A DNA stretch of 64,000 nucleotides from Gambelia wislizenii (Eukaryota; Chordata; Lepidosauria; Squamata; Crotaphytidae): contig JAUMIR010000012.1 in NCBI GenBank assembly GCA_030847615.1, positions 4,176,001 through 4,240,000 on the forward strand, written 5' to 3'. The notes under the pieces were generated by a model. That model did not search any database and was not told the origin of the DNA. It saw nothing but the letters and a program-made list of their open reading frames with translations. This document shows positions 9,861 through 19,490 of the stretch, piece after piece (the first letter of the stretch is position 1; every line of letters starts with the position of its first letter). The position numbers were made by a program, and so were the translations under genes.

Positions 9861-12800
9861 CTGAAACAGAAAAACAGAGCAATCAGACACAAGCTCTGAC
9901 TACTGAAGAGACACATAACCTCTTTCAGTGGGCCGCCTATGCTGATGTAACATCATACACACTACAGCTTCTGGTGAGTATTGAAGATAGCCTTACAAAT
10001 GACCTCTTTTCACTGAAAGACTGGACTAAAGAAAGACTTTTATCACAATTTAACAGCAAATTTTGAGGTGACTTTGAATTGTGCCTGGAAAAAGACCCGC
10101 AGCCAGTGGAGCTGTTGCAACAAGGGAGTTGTATGCCTTGTTGCAGAAAGGACACAAAGCTTGAGATCACCAGCCATCAGACAAGCATGACACCAGGGCT
10201 TACCTGTTTTGCAAAAGTTGGTACTCCAGCGACATCTTCTGGGATTCCAACGATCTCATTAAAGCAGCGTATCTGCAAGGAAACAGCCACATTCAGCATT
10301 CCATATCCTCTAGCTAGCTGTGATGTGCTTCCGTGTTATGTATCATATTTCTCCCCTTCAACTACTCTTGAAGCCTCACTGGACAGAGCAAAGGGTCCTT
10401 TGCCAGAGGGAAAATGTTCTGCTGTTTTAGAAAGAAAGGAATGGATGATCCTCAGAAGCCCAGTAGAAATGGTAAGGGTTTTAACTTTTCAAGTCCACAC
10501 TGTTCGAATGGTTATATTGGCCTATAATATAAGATTAAGTCACTGCCACATTGATCCCTCCCAACCTTGCATCTTTCCCAGCTCCCAAATAAAATACTTC
10601 ATTGTAAATTCCTTAGGGCAAGGGCCTGTATTTTTGGCTTGTGTCACTCTATAGAAGGGATAGGATTGTGTACCCCACGGACCACAAACAGGCCCCAGAG
10701 GCTTTCTGGGAGGTCCCTGTGCCTCTCCTGAGCTCCTATTCTTCAACATCACTGCTGCTCATAGTGATCCGTCAGCTGCTGGTTCCTGGCATGTTTCCTG
10801 ACACAATGTGGGGGGTGGGACTACAAGCCCCCCACATCAGATAGCTTAAGATACCCCAGATGCCTCTCCAAATCATCTATTCCTTCTAATGAGATTTAAT
10901 TCTATGGCTTATATCTTATTTTGTACTTGATTGTCCTTTAAAAGTTACAGGAAACATGTAGAATTGCTCCTCTGGAAACCAACAGGGGAAGCAATTCTCC
11001 CCTTAAGACAATCCTCTCCTTTACCATGCTTTAGTCATTTCAGAAAATCAGAAATTACCTCATCACTTCCAGTTTGGGAAGAAGGGGTAGGTATAGCCTA
11101 TGGGAGAGCTGTGCTGATTGTTAAGTTGTAAGTTGCTTTAAGGTTATTCATTCTTGCTATCTTAATATCTATTTTTAATCCTATGTTGTCGTTGGTTGCC
11201 ATCAAGTTGATTTCAACTTATGCTGCACTACTCAGCCATATACACACATTTCTACAATTCTGACTGGCACCTCACTGGATGCATGGAACATGTGGGACAG
11301 TGGCCATGTGTTTGATTTAATATATAATTTGTTGCAGTGTTGTTTTAAAAATGTACCTACAGTATTTTGCACTTAAACTCTGCTTGTGTTTCAAAGAACC
11401 CAGAAGAGGGACAACACTGTAACTTGACATGAGACCTATAATGAATATTGCAAACATATGGTATGTGCTTGCTCAATAGTATAACACACAAACATGGAGG
11501 CAAATCTTAAAGGCCTCAAGTAAAGATATAAAATAGGTAGAAATACATAATAGATATTTCATTACAAGGAATTTACCTTTTTGTCCCCAGTCTAAATACC
11601 CTAAAGGCAACGGATCCTGTCTGATCTCGGAAGCTAAGCAGGGTCAGTTCTGGCTAGTACTTGGATGGGAGACCACCAACAAATACCAGGTGGTGTAGGC
11701 TATAATTCAGAGAAGAAACTGGCAAAACTGCATCTCAGGATTCCTTGCCTAAGTAAACCCTATGAACTTCATAGGGACACCATCAGTTAACAGGCAACTT
11801 GAAGGCACACATACACTAATGCATGGAACCAAAATTTCATTACAGTGGGCCCTTGGTATCTGCTGGAGTTTGGTTCCAGGACCCCCCATGGATACCAAAA
11901 TCCATGGATGCTCAGGTCCCATTATATACAATGGTGTACTAAAGTGTCATTCCTTATATAAAACGGCAAAATCAAGGTTTGCTTTTCAGAATTTTTTGTT
12001 TTAATTTTCAAACTGTGGTTGGTTGAATCTGTGGATATGGAGGGCTGACTGTACCTCCTTCAAGATGAAAGGGCCCAGTCCTTATCCCTGGCAGATGCAG
12101 CTTCTCTCTACCTCTCCCTCTTTTTCTCAACTCGACTGATAAGAACAGCCCCTCTTGTCAGGTTTCCCCACACACTGGCCAAACCAATAAATAATACATA
12201 GGGTTACACGAGGATAGGACTATCCTGTCCCTAAGATTTGGATGCCAAAACTTGACACAATGGGACAAGTCCTTTGTGATATTATAAGGCATGAGCCCTG
12301 GTGATGTTCCAAGGCTGATGTGGTGATGGACAGGTGACATGGGGCTGACAGGCTGCAGCCAGACAGGCCAAGACTTCAGTACTTGGAAATCTTCAAAAGC
12401 TTGTTTTACAAAGTCTCCCCAACATGAACCTGCATGTTCTCAGCAGACAGTTGCCTGAGCCAACAAAGTAATGTCAGCCTCCCAAGTCGTACCCTTACCC
12501 TGCTTTGGAAATGGCACGGCTCTGTCCTTGGCAAGCGTGGTCCAGAGGGTGCCTATGCTTGAGACAGAAGTTCTCGTGACACTGGTCGCAAACCAGCTTC
12601 ATCATCTCTCTCTTTTTGCATCCTGGGAGGAAGCACTTGTGTGTGAAGATCTAAACATTCCCCAAAAACATCAAGTTAGAACTAGAACTAGAACAGGTTA
12701 AACCATGGATGCAGAGAAACGTGCAGCTCAGGGGTGGGCAACTGTGGGAGGCTAGGGGGCCACAGCATGAGCCCTCAGGAGACTCTGGTGAGCTACACAC

Positions 12801-15800
12801 CCACCACAAAGAAACACCAATTTTGTGCTCCGAAATGTCTCCCAATGCCCTCTAGGTTGCTATGGGGGGGGGGCATTTTTGCCATGCTGGTTAGATCCCC
12901 TGGGCAATTTTAGGCCCAGGAGAGGGCTTTTTTCAAAACAGAAAGTGATCAGAAGTCACTTCCAGTTTACACCTATCTTTCAAAAGGTGTTTTCTAGGCC
13001 TAAAATGGCCCAATGGGGCAAAATGTGGTAGAAATGCCCCCATGTCCCCTAGAGAACCACATATTTGAAACAATAAAATGACAAATATAAAAGTTATTTT
13101 AAAACCATTAAACAATTTATAAAGTTAAAAGAACTAAAATTCACTTTTAGGCTACAAACAAACCTTAAAAACAGCACCACACTTCATTAAAAGCCCAGTT
13201 TCTAAAAGCCTGACAGAATAAAAATGTTTTAAGTTGCTGACAGAAGGAAAGCAAGGCTGGGGCCATAGTGGCCTCCCTCGGGAGAGAGTTCCAAAGTCTC
13301 AGAGCAGCCACCAAGCAGGCCCTCTCCTTTGCTCTCAGCAAACAAGCCTGGAAAGGTGGTGGAACAGAGAGAAAGATTCTCCAGAGCTCTTAGGGCTCTG
13401 ATGGTCTCATAAAAGGAGATATGGGCCTTCAAATAGCCTGGACCCAAGCCGCATAGGGTTTTATAGGTCATCAACAGCACTTTGAATTGTGCCCAGAAAT
13501 GGACTAGCAGCCAGGGGAGCTGTTGCAACAAGAGAGCTGTGTGCTCCCTGTAGCCACATGCACCCCGTGGGTTGCACTTTGCCCACCCCTCAATTAAGGA
13601 AAAGAGAAAGGGGTGGTGGAAGGAACAGAGAAAGGATCTTTCTGTTCTGGCTCAAGCACCCCTGACAATCTTCCCCTAAGGAATTTCATATGTTATCATA
13701 TGAAAGACTTTGAAGTAAATAAAACCCCATTTTCCCTGAAATTCTTCAGGCTTGCAAAACAAAAGGGTGGGGGAGGAAATTTCCCACTCCTTTGCAGAGA
13801 ACAAACCTTGGGAGGATGACATTCCAAAATTGGATTCCCAACTAAAATGCCTTACTCATTTTAGAAGGGGAATCATGCAACCATCACCATGTTGTTGGGA
13901 CTCTAACTCCTAGCTTTCCTTGTCATTGACCATGCTGGGTAGGGCTGCTGGGACAACAACATGCCGAGGGCCATGTGATCCCCACCTCTGATGTGATCCA
14001 TCAGGAAATCCAGAGCAAAAATCTCAAACCACTGGCTTGATCTTTAGGTTATTTTGCTCTGGAACTACTTTCCAAGAGAGATTAGACTGGCACCCCCCCT
14101 ATTCTCTTTTTGCACATAGGCGAAGATATTTCTGTTTTGACAAGCCTCTGAGGACTGACTGTATAAGGCCCGTCCCTCCTAAACAATCTGTAGGATTTTT
14201 CTCTTTGTTATTTTTGTGCCTGGCACACACATTTGTGTTTACAATGGTTTATGTTTTTGACTGTTTTTTTTAATAGTTTAATCACTTTGTAACTTTTGAA
14301 TTTTGTAAAAATTTAACTGTTTTTTTTACATGTTGCAAGCTGCCTTGAGCCTCAAACTGGAGAAAAGATAGAATATCAATAAATATTATAACATTAACAA
14401 TAACAATAACAGTAGCTAACACTTACATCCAGTAAAGAAGGATGAGAGAAGTTCCTTACCTTCTGTTTCTGTTGGGCAGAATCATGTTTACAGTCTCTGT
14501 CCATATGAGCACTAACAACGGCGTCTGGCATCTCCCCCTTTCTGACTGGGATGGGAGTGTTACAGAGAGGACAGACTGGAACCTGCATATTCTAAAAAGA
14601 GTGACTGGATTTTAAGTTAGGAAGGACACTTTGCAAGGTGTTCAAAGCTATTTCTTGTACTCTGCCAAGAGCCTGCTCTCTTAACAGATGCATGTACTGG
14701 ACCAAGGAAGCTAGCAGATTGATCAAAATCTCAGCCACTTTGCAAAAATAAATTAGTATTTATTAAGTATGTTTTAATTTTTTGGATTACTTAATTGTAT
14801 TTTAAGGGGTGGGTGGGATGGAGGGTCTTAAATGTATATTTTAAAATGTTATAAGCTGCCCCAAATAAATTGTTTTTATTATTATTATTATTATTATTAT
14901 TAATTCACACCCAAGGAGCAACAAAAATAGAAGATACGTCAGCTCACACCTTCAACCACAAGCCTAAGCTTTGCTTAGAAATGTGATGTACTGTTTTAAT
15001 ATGCATTGGTGTTTTATGTGTTCTTTTAACTGATGTTATATGTTTTTAAACTGGTGTTGTATGTCTAATCTGCTGTTGTATTTTAATCTGTTGTTGTTCC
15101 CCTCCTTGATCCATATAGAGATGGGTAAGAAATAAATAGTATTATTATATTACTATGAATGCAACCTGAGATATTAAACAAGAGGCCAGAGCCAGCATGG
15201 TGTAGTGGCTTGAGTGTTGGACTAGGACTCTGGGAAACCAGGGTTTGAATCCTCGTTCGGCCATGGAAACTCAGTGGGTGGCTTTGGGCAAGTCACACTC
15301 TCCCAACCTCAGAGGAAGACAATGGCAACCCTCCTCTGAACAAGTCTTGCCAACCCCTGTGGTAGGTTCACTTTTGGGTTGACTTAAATCAGAAACAATT
15401 TAAAGGCAGACACCAACAAGACAAGAGGCTAGTCTTATTTTTTTAAGTTCCAGTTTCATCATCTCAAGTTCACAGAAACTCTCACCTTCTCCAGTGAAAC
15501 TATCCTGGTAATTCCAGTTCCATTTTTTTGTTATTTTTTAATTTATTTTTTTATTTTGTTTTTATCTTATTTTTTGCTCCCTTGTTAGCTTTCCCTCTCC
15601 CAGCACCAGAGGATTTTAGATAACAAACATACCTTTTTGTATGCAGAAGAACACTTGTGCCGGTCATAGGTAATGTGGTCTTTACAGAAGACCTCCTCAC
15701 ATGCATCACATTTCAGGGGTAGAAAGTCTATAAGGAGAAGAACAAGAATTTAGTGGAAGGTCTTCAGGAGAGACAATATTTCTAAGCAGTCTCTGAGGCA

Positions 15801-16744
15801 ATCCAACATCTAACCCTCTCCAGTGAGTCAGCCATCCCTCTGGAAACTTGTATAAATAATTTGCAAAGAGATAGCCATGCTGGTCTGTCACAGCATAAAA
15901 AAATACATCTTCCATATGATGGTTTAACACTGAAAAAGCGCCATCCTTCCCTCCAGAAAGAGCCAGTTATCAGAAATTGGGTGTGTCAGAATAGAATAGA
16001 TTGATTCTCCCACTCTCAGATGCTCAGAGGTAATGGCCATCATTGCCAAAGCTTTAGCCTAAACCCAGACACCAGTGGATCTCTTACAATATTATCTGTT
16101 ATTCTATTTAAAAAGGGCTCAAAGCACATTCAATCATTTATTCAACATGTTTTCACCCAATGTTCCCATCAATTTTTTTCCAAAGGAAATTAAAAATTAG
16201 TACAATCCTTTAAGGTAGGTTACAATTGGCACCCACTGGCTTGAGCTAATGACTGGGAGGCTGAGCAAGAATTCTGTCCCGGCCTCCAAAGTCCCAACAC
16301 ATTGTCCATTACACAATACTATCAGTAGGAACCTACATATACATGCATGTTGTTAAAAAAAAATCTAGGTTCTATCTAGTTCCTTTCCCCCCCTCATCCC
16401 ATTTCCTTTTGTGTCATGTCTTTTTAGAGGGCAGGACTAGCACATCTCTGACTCAAAAGCACATTTGCTTTGAATGAATACATAATATATTAGTTTTTTT
16501 TTAAAAGTAAGCTGCAGTAGTTTGGGGAAAAAGAACAAAAAAGCTTAAACAACTATATTCATTACTTGCAAGTACAGTATCTCTAGGATGCTATCTATGG
16601 CTCCCAGACATCCCACCCTTAGAGAAAAGTCAGAAAACAACATGAACAAAATGGCGTCACAGCCCTTCTGCATGTCTGTAGTTTTTTACCCAATTGCTTG
16701 CAGGTCTTCTCCGAGCAGTGTTCACCCAGGTTTGGGAATTCCAT
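9842..16744 (-). CDS. ZFAND2A: ZFAND2A (AIRAP), AN1-type zinc finger protein 2A
   Basis: This is an arsenite- and stress-inducible proteasome-associated protein with two AN1 zinc fingers (family knowledge). Six coding exons join in phase: 16690-16744, 15633-15727, 14460-14591, 12499-12651, 10204-10272 and 9842-9860. The protein starts MEFPNLGEHCSEKTCKQL. AN1 finger 1 has all eight ligands (C10, C15, C25, C28, C33, H36, H42, C44). The linker contains VPVCPLCNTPIPVRKGEMPD. Finger 2 has C100, C105, C115, C118, C123, H126, H132 and C134 if one extra base at 12600/12601 is discounted. Read literally, the frame breaks after residue 111 and stops at 12553-12555 (126 aa). With the base removed the product is 173 aa, against about 145 in human, which ends near the KAG at the end of exon 4. 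There are no UIMs and no CaaX box, so ZFAND2A fits better than ZFAND2B. Confidence 0.92.
10066..10162 (-). mobile_element. L2/CR1-like LINE fragment
   Basis: The phrase TTTGAATTGTGCC...CAGCCAGTGGAGCTGTTGCAACAAG also occurs at 13.48-13.53 kb, next to reverse-transcriptase C-terminal coding. It sits in the last ZFAND2A intron. Confidence 0.6.
10204..10272 (-). CDS. ZFAND2A: ZFAND2A exon 6 (C-terminal extension)
   Basis: The acceptor is TTTCCTTGCAG and the donor AACAG|GTAAGC. The 69 bp keep the phase left by the previous exon (GG + A). They read YAALMRSLESQKMSLEYQLL, a polar, helix-prone stretch. The phase fit and the similarity of the junction to the SRAGLAAISRA segment of ZFAND2B support it. 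The residues themselves are not diagnostic. Confidence 0.72.
10273..11588. other. ZFAND2A intron 5, right part
   Basis: This intronic sequence has no recognised exon. Near 11190 a short GTTGGTTGCCATCAAGTTG segment resembles the reversed tail of the tRNA-SINE. Otherwise nothing can be bounded. Confidence 0.5.
11590..11832 (+). mobile_element. 5S-rRNA-derived SINE
   Basis: The head is recognisable 5S rRNA: GTCTGATCTCGGAAGCTAAG, then GTACTTGGATGGGAGACC and AATACCAGGTGGTGTAGG. It continues into the same GACTTGAAGGCACACA tail as the tRNA-type SINEs. The 5S internal promoter region is largely kept, but the SINE body makes this a retroposon, not a 5S gene. Confidence 0.88.
11843..12051 (+). mobile_element. 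MITE-A subfamily (CAGTGGGCCC ends)
   Basis: The ends are CAGTGGGCCCTTGGTATC and GGAGGGCTGACTG, flanked by TA. The interior keeps TTTGGTTCCAGGACCC and the NCATGGATACCAAAATCC motif. The terminal sequence differs from MITE-A, so it is a sister subfamily. Confidence 0.8.
12499..12651 (-). CDS. ZFAND2A: ZFAND2A exon 5 (second AN1 finger) with +1 base
   Basis: The acceptor is ATGTTTAG and the donor CAGG|GTAAGG. The exon encodes IFTHKCFLPGCKKREMM, then, one base out of frame, KLVCDQCHENFCLKHRHPLD and the closing HxC. The exon is 153 bp where the family and the downstream phase require 152. The extra base is in the CTTCCATCAT context at 12600/12601 (plus strand). All other ligands and splice sites are intact, which argues for a single-base assembly or allele change rather than an old pseudogene. 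Confidence 0.88.
12729..13593. mobile_element. hAT-like element with LINE insert
   Basis: The inverted ends AGGGGTGGGCAACTGTGG and TTGCCCACCCCT are typical of hAT. The distance between them is inflated by a LINE fragment at about 13190-13556. It lies in a ZFAND2A intron. Confidence 0.65.
13190..13556 (-). mobile_element. L2/CR1-like LINE, ORF2 C-terminus
   Basis: On the minus strand the frames read FKVLLMTYKTLCGLGPGYL and, one frame over, VAALRLWNSLP. These are the two hallmark segments at the C-terminal end of L2-group reverse-transcriptase proteins. Frameshifts between them show decay. Confidence 0.75.
13594..14039. other. ZFAND2A intron 4, decayed repeats
   Basis: A hAT-like fragment (GTTGTTGGGACTCTAACTCC and GGGCCATGTGATCCCCACC) lies around 13890-13990. 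No exon is seen. Confidence 0.45.
14040..14400 (+). mobile_element. LINE 3' end with tail
   Basis: The stretch ends TTGCAAGCTGCCTTGAGCC, then AATATCAATAAATATTATAA and an (AACAAT)n tail. This is the standard 3' terminus of L2-group LINEs. The tail stops about 60 bp from ZFAND2A exon 4. Confidence 0.65.
14460..14591 (-). CDS. ZFAND2A: ZFAND2A exon 4 (linker)
   Basis: The acceptor is TTTTTAG and the donor AGAAG|GTAAGG. The 132 bp encode 44 residues, including VPVCPLCNTPIPVRKGEMPD and DRDC, a cysteine-containing linker that is highly conserved in ZFAND2 proteins. Confidence 0.93.
14755..15150 (+). mobile_element. Two LINE 3' tails in series
   Basis: One fragment ends TTATAAGCTGCCCCAAATAAA with a (TTA)n run at 14875-14902. 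The second ends GATGGGTAAGAAATAAATAG near 15137. Both sit in a ZFAND2A intron. Confidence 0.55.
15188..15420 (+). mobile_element. tRNA-derived SINE, full length
   Basis: It begins AGAGCCAGCATGGTGTAGTGG, has a B box GGTTTGAATCC, a CAACCTCAGAGGAAGACAATGG body and an ACACCAACAAG tail. Confidence 0.85.
15633..15727 (-). CDS. ZFAND2A: ZFAND2A exon 3 (rest of first AN1 finger)
   Basis: The acceptor is CTTATAG and the donor AAAAAG|GTATGT. The 95 bp complete the split Asp codon and encode DFLPLKCDACEEVFCKDH and the HxC that closes finger 1, ending in phase 0 at AYKK. Confidence 0.92.
15728..16689. other. ZFAND2A intron 2
   Basis: I recognise no repeat with confidence here. It could be searched for intronic enhancers, but I see no specific signal. 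Confidence 0.5.
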
Positions 16745-16780
16745 TATTAGGAAGACGTCTGCTTCTCAACACTTTGTCGT
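16690..16780 (-). CDS. ZFAND2A: ZFAND2A exon 2 (first coding exon)
   Basis: The acceptor is a polypyrimidine run ending TTTGTAG just before 16780. The ATG is at 16742-16744, giving 18 codons plus one base. The donor is G|GTAAAA at 16689. The start is fixed by the conserved MEFP opening of the family; an upstream in-frame alternative is not needed. Confidence 0.9.
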
Positions 16781-17046
16781 CTACAAAAAAAAGGAGTTCA
16801 ATTATTCAAATGCTTCGGTTTTTACAGCAAGCAACACAAAATTCACTGCCACAAAGAAGATCATCATTCATGTTAAACTTATAAATAACCAGTTACTTGT
16901 GATAACATTAACAATAACTGCCGGGCAGTGACCCTGCATAGACGTTTGCGGCTATTCTTCCTTTTAAATCACAATGAACCAATATTTGTAAGTACAGGAA
17001 AACAAGCTAGTAAGGCTTTCAGGGTTACATGTGTCTTTTTAGACTA

Positions 17047-17588
17047 TATAAAGTTGTCCCTCCGTATCCATGGATTTGGCATCCACGAATTTAAGTCTTC
17101 AGGGCTTGAAAATATTCTTTAAAAAATAATACTCCAAAAAGCAAACCTTGGTTTTGCCATCTTATAGAAGGGACACCATTTTGCTATGCCATTGCTTATA
17201 ATGGGACTTGAGTACTCATGGATTTTGGCATCCACGGATTTAAGTACAGTATTCACAGCTTGAAAATATTCTTAAAAAAATAATAATCCAAAAAGCAAAC
17301 CTCGATTTTGCCATCTTATAGAATGGACACCAGTTTACTATGCTATTGCATATCATGGGACTTGAGTATTCACAGATTTTGGTATCCATGGATTTAAGTA
17401 TTCACGGCTTGAAAATATTCTTTAAAAAATAATAATCCAAAAATCAAACCGTGATTTTTCCACCTTATATAAGGGGCACCATTTTGCTATGCCACTGCTT
17501 ATAATGGGACTTGAGTATCCACGGATTTTGGTATCTACCCGGATCCTGGAACCAAACCCCAGCAAATATGAAGGAAAGGACAACTGTG
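17047..17588 (-). mobile_element. MITE-A with three internal units
   Basis: The outer ends are AGTTGTCCCTCCGTATCC and GGACAACTG. Inside, the ~170-bp unit from GGATTTAAGTATTCACGGCTTG to GGGACTTGAGTATTC is repeated three times. It lies in the first ZFAND2A intron. Confidence 0.82.
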
Positions 17589-17641
17589 TATATATAACCT
17601 TTTAAAGTTTGGTTGACAGCAAAGAATAAAAGAAAAGGTGC

Positions 17642-17690
17642 GGGGGGGACCCATTCCCGACTATTATTATTATTATTAATGCATTTAATA
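17642..17690. repeat. G-run and (TTA)n microsatellite
   Basis: A GCGGGGGGGACCC run is followed by (TTA)n near 17660-17680. Confidence 0.6.
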
Positions 17691-17803
17691 AATTTATAAA
17701 TTCATCTAAAAATTTAAGCATACATTAAATTTAAACTATCAAAGTTGGAATCAGCCTCACCCACCCTCCCATTCTTTCCATCCCCTCCTCTGCCTTCACT
17801 CAC

Positions 17804-18130
17804 CACGTTACCAACGATGCTAACGCGTTCCCCGTTTAAAGCAACGCGCTGCCGGCTCGCCCCGCACTTTTAAGTCCTGGGGATTTATTCTGCTGAGTCA
17901 TCGTCCACTTCTTCCGCCTCCCGCTTCACCAATCGGACTGAACGGCGCGGTGACGTCACCAGGAGGTCCGACCAATCGGCGGCGTCGGCTGGGTGTTCTC
18001 CCCCGCTTTTCCTGCTGAATCACTCCGGGCACTTGGCGGGTGGAGCTGCGAAGAGTCAGCATTTTCTTGGCTTTTCCGCATCTCCAAGGCGAGCCTTTCC
18101 AGGCCAGCTCTAGCGCGTTGCTCATAGAGT
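17804..18130 (-). promoter_or_regulatory. ZFAND2A: ZFAND2A CpG-island promoter and 5' UTR exon
   Basis: A splice donor (CGTG|GTGAGTGAAGG at 17803/17804) closes a noncoding first exon. The island contains two CCAAT boxes (17929-17933, 17972-17976) around a perfect CRE palindrome TGACGTCA (17951-17958). At 17891-17900 is TGCTGAGTCA, which on the minus strand reads TGACTCAGCA, a match to the antioxidant-response/MARE motif. Degenerate relatives (TGCTGAATCAC near 18013, GAGTCAGCA near 18054) follow. The transcription start is not visible but should lie near 17.9 kb. Confidence 0.82.
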
Positions 18131-18250
18131 AACTTAGTTACTTAGGAACTTAGTTACTTAGGAGTAACTGCCCTGTTGGGCTCAAGGGGATTTGCTTCCA
18201 AGGTCAGCATGTACAGGATTGCGATCTAGCCAGTGAGATAAGGGGAAATG
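18131..18250. other. Sequence upstream of ZFAND2A promoter
   Basis: A short direct repeat of TTAGTTACTTAGGA lies at 18131-18166. Nothing else is recognised. Confidence 0.5.
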
Positions 18251-18420
18251 GTTTCTGAGGGTGTATCCACACTACACAAATAATCCGGTTTGGAACTGGA
18301 TGATTTGCCATGGCTTCTGCCTATGGGATCCTGGGATTGGTAGTTTGGTGAGGCACCAGCACCCTTGAAAGACCTGTCAAACTACACATCCCAGATTTAC
18401 TCCCTGCTGAGCATGTACAG
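18250..18420. mobile_element. hAT-like palindromic MITE, one arm
   Basis: This carries GTCCACACTACACAAATAATCC-type and GGTTTGGAACTGGATGATTTG sequence, then CTACACATCCCAGATTTACTC. The second arm is degraded. It resembles the complete copy just to the right. Confidence 0.7.
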
Positions 18421-18460
18421 GACTACAGTCTAGCCACTGAGGTCAGCAAAAATGATTTCT

Positions 18461-18675
18461 GAGGGTGCGTCCACACTACACAAATAATCCAGTTTGGAAC
18501 TGGATGGTTTGCCATGGCTCCTGCCTATGGGATCCTGGGATTGATAGTTTGGCAAGGCACCAGCACTCCTTGAAAGACCTGTAAAACTACAAATCCCAGG
18601 ATTCCATAGGAAGGTGCCATGGCATATCATCCAGTTCCAAACTAGATTATTTGTGTAGTGTGGATTAGGCCTCAA
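18461..18675. mobile_element. hAT-like palindromic MITE, complete
   Basis: TGAGGGTGCGTCCACACTAC and its inverse GTAGTGTGGATTAGGCCTCA bound a ~215-bp near-perfect palindrome with AATAATCCAGTTTGGAACTGG in each arm. Confidence 0.82.
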
Positions 18676-18719
18676 TGTTCAGTGAGATCCTACCAAGAGA
18701 ATAGAGACCTTTCCTGCCC

Positions 18720-19195
18720 TCCTTCCTTTAATGCTGAAATATCTTTAAAAATCAGCCTGTGGGGTTCCCCCCACCCTCCCAGGGAAGAAGATGTTTGACC
18801 TGGCAGTCTCATTGAGAATAGAGAAGGCCTTTTGGCAATTGTTTTTAATTTGTAATTATTGTATATTTAATTTTATAGTTGTCCCTTCATATTCACTGGG
18901 GTTTGGTTCCAGGACCCGCCGTGGATACCAAAATCCTTGAATACTCAAGTCCCATCATATGCAATGACATAGCAAAATGGTGTCCCTTCTATAAAATGGC
19001 AAAATCAAGGTTTGCTTTTTGGATTGTTATTTTTTAAAGAATATTTTCAAGATGTGAATACTTGAATCCATGGACACCAAATCCGTGGATACAGAGGCAC
19101 AACTGTATTTTATATGTTGTGAGCTGCCTTGAGTCCCATTCTGGGAGAAAGGCAGAATACAAATTAAATAGATAAATATAAATAAATAATTTGAC
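18720..19195 (+). mobile_element. LINE 3' tail split by MITE-A
   Basis: The LINE tail starts GAGAATAGAGAAGGCC and resumes after the MITE as TTTATATGTTGTGAGCTGCC with an (AAATA)n end. The MITE interrupts it cleanly at 18876-19105. Confidence 0.7.
18876..19105 (+). mobile_element. MITE-A, complete copy
   Basis: The ends are TAGTTGTCCC (first base mutated from C) and CACAACTG, with TA on both flanks. It is about 230 bp. Confidence 0.85.
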
Positions 19196-19490
19196 TGTCT
19201 CTTATGAAATTGCCAACTTTTTCACTGGCCTGTGCTCCTATGCATTTAAACAGCTGCTTGGGTTCACCAGCTATAATGTCTCTCTGTGCATCCAGACTGA
19301 TTAAAAAGGACCACAAGTCCCAGATTTTGTTCCTATCTTTTTTGGTTTTATTTTGGAGGTCCATACACGTTTTGTTTATCCCAGAATATTTTCTGTTAGC
19401 TCCTGGTACCATCAGAGCCTTTTCATACTAGTTTCCCAAGTCAGGTGATTTTAATCCAGTATAAAATTGGAAACAACAGTAATAAAATCT

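Noticed and set aside
11590..11710. Functional 5S rRNA gene
   Set aside because: The 5S head is diverged and continues into a SINE body and tail; there is no T-run terminator after the 5S part.
12499..16744. ZFAND2B instead of ZFAND2A
   Set aside because: The linker VPVCPLCNTPIPVRKGE is closer to 2A, and there are no ubiquitin-interacting motifs or C-terminal CaaX box.
17047..17588. CRISPR array from regular direct repeats
   Set aside because: This is vertebrate DNA. The units are ~170-bp transposon interiors with TIRs, and there are no short repeats with unique spacers or cas genes.
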